DNA of 12,682 bases from contig JAEZTV010000012.1 in assembly GCA_023421245.1 (NCBI GenBank), positions 1 to 12,682 on the forward strand. The letters run 5' to 3'. Origin of the DNA: Bacillota bacterium (GTDB lineage: Bacteria; Bacillota; Clostridia; Oscillospirales; Ruminococcaceae). The notes beneath the pieces were generated by a model. The model was not told the DNA's origin and searched no databases. It saw only the letters and a list, made by a program, of their open reading frames with translations. How positions within the stretch are numbered: the first letter of the stretch is position 1; the number at the start of each line of letters is the position of its first letter. Positions 1 through 5,483 of this stretch are shown in pieces. Position numbers and translations under genes: made by a program.

Positions 1-160
1 GTGAATAGAAATTGCGAGGTGTAGTTCGCCCGTGCTGCGGTTGGGGTTTTCAAGGGGCGAAGCCACTTGATTCATTTTTGCCTACTTTTGTTGAAACACA
101 AAAGTAGGTCGCCCGAAGGCGAAACATAGCGAAACAAGTTTCGCATTGGGAAAATCTGCG
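1..160. repeat. Intergenic repeat unit, copy A
   Basis: This stretch recurs at 477-636 with roughly 95% identity by eye. It is made of short hairpins in series: an 11-bp stem (81-91 with 98-108), TCGCC-cgaa-GGCGA (109-122) and GCGAAAC-aa-GTTTCGC (129-144). Substitutions between the copies tend to keep the stems. In copy B the a-to-g change in the 11-bp stem leaves a G-T pair, and the TCGCC hairpin differs only in its loop. After about 160 the copies diverge because copy A lacks roughly 45 bases that copy B has; they then realign for about 25 bases (165-190 with 684-710). I see no protein-coding signal here. Confidence 0.85.
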
Positions 161-227
161 CTGGGGAGGCTTTATGCGGGGCGTCGAGGACATAGCCAAG
201 CTAACGCTTGGCATATAGCGAAACAGA

Positions 228-298
228 GTTTCGCATTTGGAAAACCTGCGGTTTTCCGCAAATGGATTCCCCGAAGCGGCAAGCTTTGCTTGATGTTA
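228..298. repeat. 71-bp module shared with 614-684
   Basis: By eye this stretch is base-for-base identical to 614-684. It contains the GGAAAACC-tgc-GGTTTTCC hairpin with flanking ATTT/AAAT, and the CAAGC-ttt-GCTTG hairpin. A shorter, diverged form of the same module is at 841-885. A different hairpin, GCCAAGC-taac-GCTTGGC (195-212), sits immediately upstream and looks like a swapped-in module. Confidence 0.8.
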
Positions 299-404
299 GG
301 AAGGGCTCTGGTAAGTGGGAGGGGGTTACCATCTGCCCTGCAATAGAGCGGAAAGGCTGATGCACGGGCGAAATGGAACAAGCACAATTGGGCGTGGAGG
401 GAAT

Positions 405-463
405 CAAACGCGCAGCGTTTGACGTTTGTGCAAAACTGTTCCCCATGCTATTTTGCACAAACG
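405..463. repeat. Two adjacent inverted repeats inside the repeat block
   Basis: A 7-bp stem (405-411 with 415-421, loop gca) is followed directly by a perfect 13-bp stem (423-435 with 451-463) around a 15-base loop. Neither arm is followed by a T-run on either strand, so these are not ordinary terminators. They lie in the spacer between repeat copies A and B. Confidence 0.7.
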
Positions 464-476
464 CCGATAATTCTTT

Positions 477-710
477 GTGAATAGAAACTGCGAGGTGTAG
501 TTCGCTCGTGCTGCGGTTGGGGTTTTCAAGGGGCGAAGCCACTTGATTCATTTTTGCCTACTTTTGTTGAATTACAAAAGTGGGTCGCCTGAAGGCGAAA
601 CATAGCGAAACAAGTTTCGCATTTGGAAAACCTGCGGTTTTCCGCAAATGGATTCCCCGAAGCGGCAAGCTTTGCTTGATGTTGGGGAGGCTTTACGCGG
701 GGCGTCAAGG
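477..710. repeat. Intergenic repeat unit, copy B (longer form)
   Basis: This is the second copy of the unit at position 1, extended by hairpin modules GGAAAACC-tgc-GGTTTTCC and CAAGC-ttt-GCTTG, and ending in GGCGTC-aag-GACGCC (701-715). The part 614-684 is also present, essentially identical, at 228-298. The block is therefore a mosaic of modules rather than a simple tandem repeat. Confidence 0.8.
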
Positions 711-900
711 ACGCCGCCCCCTACGATGGGCAAGGAGGTCAAATTCGGACGCGCAATGCGCGCCCCTACGCATTCAGCAAAAGGAAGTCGCCCGAAGGCG
801 AAACCTTTAGAATCTCTGCGAAGACTACCTCATCTCGGCACATAGCGAAACAAAGCTTCGCAGTTGGAAAACCTGCGGTTTTCCGGTTTTTGCGGTAGGC
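711..900. other. Rest of the repeat block, no gene
   Basis: This stretch continues the repeat block with more short inverted repeats: CGCGC-aat-GCGCG (750-762), another copy of the TCGCC-cgaa-GGCGA hairpin near 788-801, and a diverged catagcgaaac / GGAAAACC-tgc-GGTTTTCC module (841-885). Open frames crossing 1-900 encode low-quality, Arg/Pro-rich peptides that change with the repeats and have no convincing ribosome binding sites. I treat the whole region as non-coding. Confidence 0.6.
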
Positions 901-970
901 CTAAAATAGCGGGCATGTGGCTAGGATGCGGAGTGGCGTTTCGTATATTTTGCATATCAAGGTATTAGGA

Positions 971-1009
971 AACCCACTCATGCACCGGACACCGGTGCAT
1001 GAGTGGGTT
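971..1009 (-). terminator. 18-bp perfect inverted repeat, probable terminator of the lipoprotein gene
   Basis: Arms 971-988 and 992-1009 are perfect reverse complements around a 3-base loop. The hairpin lies 26 bases beyond the stop codon of the minus-strand lipoprotein gene. On the minus strand it is followed by only a short, weak T-run, so the terminator call rests on its position and its very stable stem. Because the stem is symmetrical it could also act on plus-strand transcripts. Confidence 0.55.
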
Positions 1010-1035
1010 TATGGTATGATAAAAAGTGGCGGTGA

Positions 1036-1350
1036 TTACTTGGCGTCTGCAACAGCATCGGCGTCTGCATCAGCATCGGCGTCTGCATCTGCATCGGCGT
1101 CTGCATCAGCATCGGCGTCAGCATCTGCATCGGCGTCTGCATCGGCATCAGCGTCAGCATCGGCATCAGCGTCAGCATCGGCATCAGCGTCAATGTCAGC
1201 ATCTGCATCAGATACTACATCCTCGCTTACAACATCGCTTGAAGGTGCGGCAGAGGATGAGGGAGCGGTATCGCCGCAAGCGGCAAACACCATTGCAGAC
1301 GCGAGTACGACTGCGCAAAGGGACATAGCCTTCAACAGGTTTTTCTTCAT
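1036..1350 (-). CDS. Small lipoprotein with Asp-Ala repeat tail
   Basis: This encodes a 104-residue protein of unknown function. Residues 1-24 form a signal peptide (MKKN start, hydrophobic core LCAVVLASAMVF), followed by a lipobox ending FAAC with Cys25 as the lipid-modified residue. The product should therefore be anchored to the outer face of the membrane. A short Ser/Pro/Val linker leads into about 56 residues of almost pure Asp-Ala dipeptide repeat, which must be highly acidic and probably disordered. I chose the ATG at 1350 because it starts the signal peptide and has purine-rich AGGAAA just upstream; an in-frame ATG at 1398 would add 16 very basic residues before the signal peptide. 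A good promoter lies at 1501-1529. The opposite strand is also open as a Ser-Ala repeat, but has no comparable signal peptide. The Asp-Ala repeat could be a spacer or a cation-binding surface; the sequence does not say which. Confidence 0.75.
   Translation of the reverse strand: MKKNLLKAMSLCAVVLASAMVFAACGDTAPSSSAAPSSDVVSEDVVSDADADIDADADADADADADADADADADADADADADADADADADADADADADAVADAK
1042..1209. repeat. Six-base tandem repeat encoding Asp-Ala
   Basis: Around 28 tandem 6-base units (plus-strand gcatcg/gcgtct/gcatca variants) encode the Asp-Ala tail of the lipoprotein on the minus strand. Unit length is a multiple of three, so slippage would change tail length without breaking the frame. Third positions vary, which reduces perfect-repeat slippage. 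Confidence 0.85.
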
Positions 1351-1500
1351 TTTTCTTTTCCTACCTTTCCTTTTACCCGTGCCCAAATACACGGGCATGC
1401 CTTGATGGTACGGCAGCCGGCCATTGCGCCGGACACCGTTATTTGGTTGGTGCCGCGTGCCTTGGTAGATGCGTGCACAGGGCCCCCAAACCGTGCCCCA

Positions 1501-1529
1501 ATTATAGCGCAGCGTTTTGATGGCGGCAA
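1501..1529 (-). promoter_or_regulatory. Promoter of the Asp-Ala lipoprotein gene
   Basis: On the minus strand, -35 TTGCCG (1529-1524) and a consensus -10 TATAAT (1506-1501) are separated by exactly 17 bases. Transcription would start near 1494, giving a leader of about 140 bases before the ATG at 1350. That leader includes a CCCGTG/CACGGG hairpin near 1376-1395. Confidence 0.6.
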
Positions 1530-1776
1530 GCTTAATTATGACCGAGGATTCTTCACAAAACGCGATCGATTTTATAGATAATCAACCAAAATTATTGTGC
1601 AGTATTTACAGTTATGGAAGATAACATTGTTGTTATGTAAACGCAAGCGGCATAACTATGCCATTTGAGAGGAGGCAGTACTGTAAAGATAATGTAAAGA
1701 ATAAATTGCAAACCCTTTGTTGCGCAGTTGTAAACTTTTCTAAAACCACCGGTGATAAATCGCGCCAAAGGAGAAA
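1530..1776. other. AT-rich intergenic stretch, no gene
   Basis: This lies between the promoter of the lipoprotein gene and the stop codon of the flippase gene. It contains a small hairpin (ATAACA-ttgt-TGTTAT, 1621-1636) but no convincing terminator and no open frame with a ribosome binding site. I see no gene in it. Confidence 0.5.
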
Positions 1777-3354
1777 TTACTCCGACAGACGCGCTGCCCA
1801 TTGCTCGGGTGCGGGGCTGCCGCGCAGGGTTTTAAGGTATCGCCCAAGGCTTACCCCCTGAAAGCGCAGTGCAGCGAGATATACCGCCGTACACAGTACA
1901 GCGCCGGATACGGCGCTCCACAGCTCGGGCAGATGATGAAACACCAGAGCAAACAGATGCGCCGCAAGGCCGGCTGCAAGTGATGAGAGCAGCGGGCGTA
2001 CCGCCCAGTTGTGCACGCGCGGCGAGAGTTTTGTATGGCGCATGATAAAATAAAGGTTAAACCCGGCGGCGAACAGCGCACTGATCAGGTCTCCTGCTAC
2101 ATACCCTGCCATGCCGACCCCGGGGATTGCACAGGTAACCCAGGTTAGGCCAAGGTGGATCACCGAGCACAGAACAACGGAAAGGGAGGCAAGCTTATGC
2201 CTGCCGATGCCGTTTAGAATGGCGCCGGTGATAATCTGGTAAAAGGTAAAAAACGCGGCTACCGCAAGCGCCGGCATATAATCGCCCGCGCTCTCCTGCC
2301 GGTAAAGAAGCCGTGCAAGCGGCGCGCCGCACGAAAGCAGAAGCGCAAGCGCCCAGAAGGCGATAATGCCGGTGGTGTGCAGCCCCTTTGCCGCCTTTCG
2401 CTTTATATCATCGACCTGCCCAAGCGTACATGCCTGCGAAAGCTTGGGCACCAGCACCGAGACCATGGGAAAGATGAGTGCGGCGGGCATCATTACAAGC
2501 GGCATAGTCATGCCGGTCATCACACCAAAAGCCGATAATGCATCGTTTTGTGCAAGGCCGGACAGCATAAGCCGGCGCGGAAGGATTACCGTAGTAGCGC
2601 TTGCAAGCAGATTGGTGCACAGCCCCGCAAGTGAGACGGGGATGGCGGTCCGCACAATTCCCCCCAACAGCTGGTGAGGTGGCTTAGGCTTTACATCCTG
2701 GCGTGCGGCTGTTTTTTTGTGCCGTGAGATATACCAGCTGCTCAGCGTCCCGACACTTGAGATTTCGCTGATTACCATTCCGACAATAATCAGGGCTGCG
2801 CTTACCCCCGAGCTTGCCCCGCGAAAAAGGTACAGCAGTATGAGTACTGCGGCAATGCGCACCAGCTGTTCGCTTAGTTCGCTGACAATGGGCGGAAGGA
2901 TGTAGCGGGTGCCTTGAAAATGCGCCTTTAGCAGATTCTCAATGCCGGTGAGCAGCATACAGAGCGGCAGAATCATCAGTGCCGCGCGCGTGCGGGCATC
3001 CCCCAGTACCTGTGCCGACAGCACACGGTTAAAGAAAAGCAGCGGTACTGCCGCGGATAAAAACAGAACAGCATACGCCATTAGGCTATAGCGCAAGGTG
3101 GCGCGTACAGCTGCCTGCCGGCCCAATGCCTCGTACCGTGCCGAATGGCGGGTGACCGCCAGTGTAAGACCTGACAGCGTAAACGATTGCACCACCGAAT
3201 AAACCGGCATTACAAGGCCGTATACGCCCATGCCCTCGGAGCCGATCAACCGTGACAGGCCGATGCGGTACAAAAAGCCCATGACCTGCAGACCCACCGA
3301 CGAGAACGCAAACATCGATGCCGCATAAAAAACCGAGCGCTTATGTATTTTCAA
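1777..3354 (-). CDS. SpoVB/MATE-like polysaccharide flippase
   Basis: This encodes a 525-residue multispan membrane protein of the MOP superfamily (polysaccharide transport / SpoVB / MurJ-like), whose members flip lipid-linked sugars across the cytoplasmic membrane. About 12-14 hydrophobic segments run the whole length. The N-terminal block with GFLYRIGLSRLIGSEGMGVY (residues 26-45) is typical of SpoVB-like proteins, and the length is close to B. subtilis SpoVB (518 residues from memory). In spore formers SpoVB acts in spore cortex peptidoglycan synthesis; whether this is the SpoVB orthologue or a capsule/teichoic flippase cannot be decided here. I prefer the TTG at 3354 because GGAGG (3366-3362) sits 8 bases upstream. 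The GTG at 3369 would place that ribosome binding site inside the gene. A possible promoter lies at 3396-3424. It is transcribed away from the acetyltransferase gene. Confidence 0.88.
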   Translation of the reverse strand: MKIHKRSVFYAASMFAFSSVGLQVMGFLYRIGLSRLIGSEGMGVYGLVMPVYSVVQSFTLSGLTLAVTRHSARYEALGRQAAVRATLRYSLMAYAVLFLSAAVPLLFFNRVLSAQVLGDARTRAALMILPLCMLLTGIENLLKAHFQGTRYILPPIVSELSEQLVRIAAVLILLYLFRGASSGVSAALIIVGMVISEISSVGTLSSWYISRHKKTAARQDVKPKPPHQLLGGIVRTAIPVSLAGLCTNLLASATTVILPRRLMLSGLAQNDALSAFGVMTGMTMPLVMMPAALIFPMVSVLVPKLSQACTLGQVDDIKRKAAKGLHTTGIIAFWALALLLSCGAPLARLLYRQESAGDYMPALAVAAFFTFYQIITGAILNGIGRHKLASLSVVLCSVIHLGLTWVTCAIPGVGMAGYVAGDLISALFAAGFNLYFIMRHTKLSPRVHNWAVRPLLSSLAAGLAAHLFALVFHHLPELWSAVSGAVLCTAVYLAALRFQGVSLGRYLKTLRGSPAPEQWAARLSE

Positions 3355-3395
3355 CCGCCAGTCCTCCACATCGGGTATTATCGGAATGCCGCTGT

Positions 3396-3424
3396 TTTAT
3401 ATTGTTTCCACGGCTATCGTTTAA
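3396..3424 (-). promoter_or_regulatory. Possible flippase promoter
   Basis: On the minus strand, TTAAAC (3424-3419), a 17-base spacer and TATAAA (3401-3396) lie about 40 bases upstream of the TTG start. The -35 match is weak. A 9-bp inverted repeat (3429-3437 with 3449-3457) lies just upstream and could be a regulator site or a hairpin. Confidence 0.35.
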
Positions 3425-3457
3425 CTGCGCTTTTCCGTTGCAGGGCGGCGGAAAAGC

Positions 3458-3700
3458 CTTATAGTGACTGTCTGCCTGCGGCTTAAGCCGTGGCGGTACC
3501 AAAACCCGTGGAGGAAAACCAGTCAATGCTTTTCATCCACAGCAGTCTTAACGGGGCGGGGGTATTTGCGGACATCCTTGCTTGATACTCATTATATGGT
3601 TTTCGACCCGGGGATAATACTGTTTGGTCAACATTTGAGGTATCGGGCAAATGATACAACCTTTTGGGGTGGAAAAGATAAAAATTTTACCTGTAACGCC
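3458..3700. other. Divergent intergenic region, no gene seen
   Basis: This is the middle of the roughly 475-base gap between the divergent flippase and acetyltransferase genes. A 90-codon open frame crosses it on the plus strand but lacks a ribosome binding site and recognisable features, and it ends inside the acetyltransferase promoter region. I do not call it a gene. Confidence 0.4.
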
Positions 3701-3705
3701 CTCGT

Positions 3706-3730
3706 TTTCGCGCGAAAGATGTGCTATAAT
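3706..3730 (+). promoter_or_regulatory. Extended -10 promoter with 12-bp palindrome (acetyltransferase)
   Basis: A consensus -10 TATAAT (3725-3730) is preceded by TGC, making an extended -10. The expected -35 position has no good hexamer and is overlapped by the perfect palindrome TTTCGCGCGAAA (3706-3717). A protein bound there would compete with or help RNA polymerase. I do not recognise the palindrome as a named operator. Confidence 0.5.
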
Positions 3731-3830
3731 TATTGATACATACTAAAATACTGGAAATTGCAGCGCGTTCCCTTGGCCGACCCGCATATCCGGTTTGCGG
3801 TAACTGATAAATGAGGATGAAATATAGCAA

Positions 3831-4349
3831 ATGAGCTTAACGTTTATAAAAAAAGCAACGCCTTTTGACGCACCAAAGATTTATCATTTGATTGTGCTTG
3901 CATACGCCGAGACGACAGAAAAAATAAATCCGCAGGGGGGCTTTGCCGCACTCAAAGAAGGCAGCAACGACATTCTGCGTGACATGGAGCGTATGACCGT
4001 GCTGGTGTGCACAAAAAACGGGAACATCATCGGTACCGTGCGTTACCGTATTATAGAAAGCGGCGATACAAGGATTGCGTATATCAGCCGCCTTTGCGTG
4101 CTGCCCGGCGAACAGCGTTCGGGTACGGGCACGAAGCTGCTTGCCGAGGTTGAAAAGCAGTGCAGGGCGCAAAAAATAGACCTGCTTGCGCTGCACAGCC
4201 CCGCAAAGGATATTAAGCTTGTGTATTTTTATTATAAAAACGGCTATTACATCCACTGCACCACCCAGGGCCGCGGCTACGCAAGGGGACTGTTTCTTAA
4301 GGAGCTGACCGAAAAACACTGCGACCTTGCACTGCTTGATGCGCTGTAA
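3831..4349 (+). CDS. GNAT-family N-acetyltransferase
   Basis: This encodes a 172-residue protein with the GNAT fold, which transfers an acetyl group from acetyl-CoA to an amine. Beta-strand 4 (YISRLCVLP, residues 84-92) leads into the pyrophosphate-binding loop of motif A, QRSGTG (95-100), matching the Q/R-x-x-G-x-G/A signature. Motif B follows with YFYYKNGY (132-139), the usual 'F/Y..GF/Y' ending. The substrate cannot be told from sequence. The gene appears monocistronic, with its own promoter at 3706-3730 and a new promoter beginning 60 bases after its stop. The ribosome binding site is a modest AGGAT (3814-3818), 12 bases from the ATG. Two other ATGs in between (3811, 3817) are out of frame. 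Confidence 0.85.
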   Translation: MSLTFIKKATPFDAPKIYHLIVLAYAETTEKINPQGGFAALKEGSNDILRDMERMTVLVCTKNGNIIGTVRYRIIESGDTRIAYISRLCVLPGEQRSGTGTKLLAEVEKQCRAQKIDLLALHSPAKDIKLVYFYYKNGYYIHCTTQGRGYARGLFLKELTEKHCDLALLDAL

Positions 4350-4410
4350 GCTGCCGTTTTACGGGTGCCGTATACCGCGCGCATAAATTGACGAAAAGAT
4401 TGTTTTTTTA

Positions 4411-4439
4411 TTGACAGACTGCTGCCGGCGTGCTAGGAT
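4411..4439 (+). promoter_or_regulatory. Promoter of the scaffold/GGGtGRT operon
   Basis: A consensus -35 TTGACA (4411-4416), a 17-base spacer and -10 TAGGAT (4434-4439) with an upstream TGC (extended -10) place the transcription start at about 4446-4447. That is exactly where the structured RNA leader begins, which supports both calls. Confidence 0.7.
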
Positions 4440-4446
4440 AATCGTT

Positions 4447-4562
4447 GAGGGAATGAGGTTCTCCCATGGGAAGATGCCGGCCTGATTTACGGCATGCACC
4501 AAAACCGCCAAAAAGCTGATGACCTGTGCAGATTCATTGCATGGCCGCCGGCTTTTATTTTT
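4447..4562 (+). promoter_or_regulatory. Fluoride (crcB)-type riboswitch-like leader with terminator platform
   Basis: P1 is GGGA (4449-4452) paired with UCCC (4462-4465). Its loop AUGAGGUUC matches the fluoride aptamer loop pattern (AUG-RGG-UUC). Loop bases 4456-4459 (AGGU) can pair with ACCU at 4522-4525, which directly follows AGCUGAUG (4514-4521); this is the pseudoknot position of the known aptamer. AAAACCGC (4501-4508) matches the conserved joining segment, and U4527 occupies the place of the A-U 'linchpin' uridine. Departures are a G-G clash at the outermost pseudoknot pair (4455/4526), UGC in place of the usual UAC at 4527-4529, and an extra hairpin (4474-4479 with 4490-4495) between P1 and the joining segment. 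That hairpin competes with the downstream terminator, so ligand-stabilised antitermination is plausible. The alignment was made from memory of known aptamers. Confidence 0.6.
4476..4562 (+). terminator. Regulated intrinsic terminator in the leader
   Basis: GCCGGC (4476-4481) pairs with GCCGGC (4547-4552), and GGCAUGCA (4491-4498) pairs with UGCAUG-g-CC (4538-4546, one bulged G). The stem is directly followed by TTTTATTTTT (4553-4562). Both 5' arms are also used by the alternative leader hairpin 4474-4479/4490-4495, which is the hallmark of a riboswitch expression platform. Transcripts that pass it would continue into the scaffold gene. Confidence 0.6.
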
Positions 4563-4716
4563 GCGAGGACAATTACCGTTTCGCGGCATGAAACGGATTG
4601 AACTGAAGACGCTTTTTTGCTTATGGCAAGTGGCGGCCTTTGAGTTCAACCGCCCGGCTCTGCGCCGGCTGTAATTGACAGGATCTCTGCGTTTAGAAAG
4701 GAGCTAGTAAAGTAGA
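4563..4716 (+). other. Leader between riboswitch terminator and scaffold gene
   Basis: This is a non-coding leader with three further short stems: CCGTTTC/GAAACGG (4576-4582 with 4590-4596), GGCGG/CCGCC (4632-4636 with 4650-4654) and CCGGC/GCCGG nearby. I see no second promoter that meets a reasonable standard. GGAG of the scaffold gene's ribosome binding site is at 4700-4703. Confidence 0.45.
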
Positions 4717-5409
4717 ATGATTTACTCCAGCGAAGTAGAACAGATGTGTCCCATAGCGAAGGGCGCAAATCATGGCCCGGCCCCCATTCCGCAGGAGGGC
4801 AGATGGGTACAGTCCAAAGAGATTAAGGACATCAGCGGCCTTACACACGGTATCGGTTGGTGTGCGCCGCAGCAGGGCGCATGCAAGCTGACACTCAACG
4901 TAAAAGACGGCATTATTGAGGAAGCACTGGTTGAGACAATCGGCTGCAGCGGCATGACGCATTCCGCCGCTATGGCAAGTGAGATTCTGCCCGGCAAAAC
5001 GCTGCTTGAAGCGCTGAACACCGACCTTGTGTGTGATGCGATTAACGTTGCAATGCGCGAGCTGTTTTTGCAGATTGTGTACGGCAGAACCCAGACCGCG
5101 TTCTCTGAGGGCGGACTGCCTGTCGGCGCAGGACTTGAAGACCTTGGTAAGGGTCTGCGCAGCCAGGTTGGCACCATGTATGGCACAAAGGCAAAGGGCG
5201 TGCGCTACCTTGAAATGGCAGAAGGCTATGTAACCCGCCTTGCTTTGGATGATGAGGATATGGTTATCGGCTATGAGTTTGTTCATCTTGGAAAGATGAT
5301 GGCCGCTGTCCAGAAGGGCACCGATGCAAACGAGGCGCTGAAGGCTGCCACCAGCAGCTACGGCCGTTTTGCAGAGGCAGCAAAATACATAGATCCGCGT
5401 CATCAATAA
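4717..5409 (+). CDS. IscU/NifU-like iron-sulfur cluster scaffold protein
   Basis: This encodes a 230-residue cytosolic protein resembling the IscU/NifU N-terminal scaffold family, which assembles [2Fe-2S]/[4Fe-4S] clusters on three conserved cysteines. Candidate ligands are Cys49 and Cys56 (GWCAPQQGAC) and Cys77 (ETIGCSGMTHS, like the GC motif of IscU); Cys11 and Cys106 are also present. At 230 residues it is much longer than classical IscU (about 130), the extra part being C-terminal (residues about 130-230). This is the form I know as the partner of GGGtGRT proteins, and a GGGtGRT gene follows 74 bases downstream. No cysteine desulfurase gene is in the window. The ATG at 4717 is the only reasonable start because an in-frame stop lies at 4708-4710. 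It is probably controlled by the riboswitch-like leader upstream. Confidence 0.82.
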   Translation: MIYSSEVEQMCPIAKGANHGPAPIPQEGRWVQSKEIKDISGLTHGIGWCAPQQGACKLTLNVKDGIIEEALVETIGCSGMTHSAAMASEILPGKTLLEALNTDLVCDAINVAMRELFLQIVYGRTQTAFSEGGLPVGAGLEDLGKGLRSQVGTMYGTKAKGVRYLEMAEGYVTRLALDDEDMVIGYEFVHLGKMMAAVQKGTDANEALKAATSSYGRFAEAAKYIDPRHQ

Positions 5410-5426
5410 GAAGGAGAGGAAGGATT

Positions 5427-5441
5427 GAAAGCAGGGCTTTC
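5427..5441 (+). other. Intercistronic hairpin before the GGGtGRT gene
   Basis: A perfect 6-bp stem GAAAGC/GCTTTC (5427-5432 with 5436-5441) with a 3-base loop lies in the gap between the scaffold and GGGtGRT genes. No T-run follows, so it is more likely an RNA stability or processing element than a terminator. A 17-codon TTG-initiated frame crosses it, but I do not call it a gene. Confidence 0.4.
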
Positions 5442-5483
5442 GACCTTACTGTCTCCCGAAAGAAAGGAATGGGTGTAAATACA

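Noticed and set aside
201..551. 116-codon minus-strand frame in the repeat block
   Set aside because: It runs through hairpin repeats, has no ribosome binding site, and is broken in the other repeat copy. Similar frames are probably over-annotated in related genomes.
1..900. CRISPR array
   Set aside because: The repeats are long, imperfect and irregularly spaced, the spacers are not of uniform length, and no cas genes are present.
1036..1398. Longer start for the Asp-Ala lipoprotein
   Set aside because: It would put 16 strongly basic residues before a complete signal peptide; the inner ATG has its own ribosome binding site.
917..1405. Plus-strand frame encoding a long Ser-Ala repeat
   Set aside because: It is the reverse reading of the Asp-Ala repeat. 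The minus strand has a signal peptide, lipobox, ribosome binding site and promoter, and the plus frame has none of these.
1440..1460. TTGGTGCCGCG on the plus strand resembling a T-box core
   Set aside because: Only a partial match to the T-box antiterminator sequence, and no plus-strand gene follows for over 2 kb. There is no terminator/antiterminator pair.
3490..3510. TGGTACCGCC on the minus strand resembling a T-box core upstream of the flippase
   Set aside because: The following 9-bp hairpin lacks a T-run, there is no stem I specifier that I can see, and a flippase is not a T-box target. Probably chance.
4483..4546. Possible tetrahydrofolate riboswitch (GAUUCAUUGCAU near 4531)
   Set aside because: The 5' partner of that segment and the GCGUUAAG core are missing, while the fluoride-type elements fit the same region much better.
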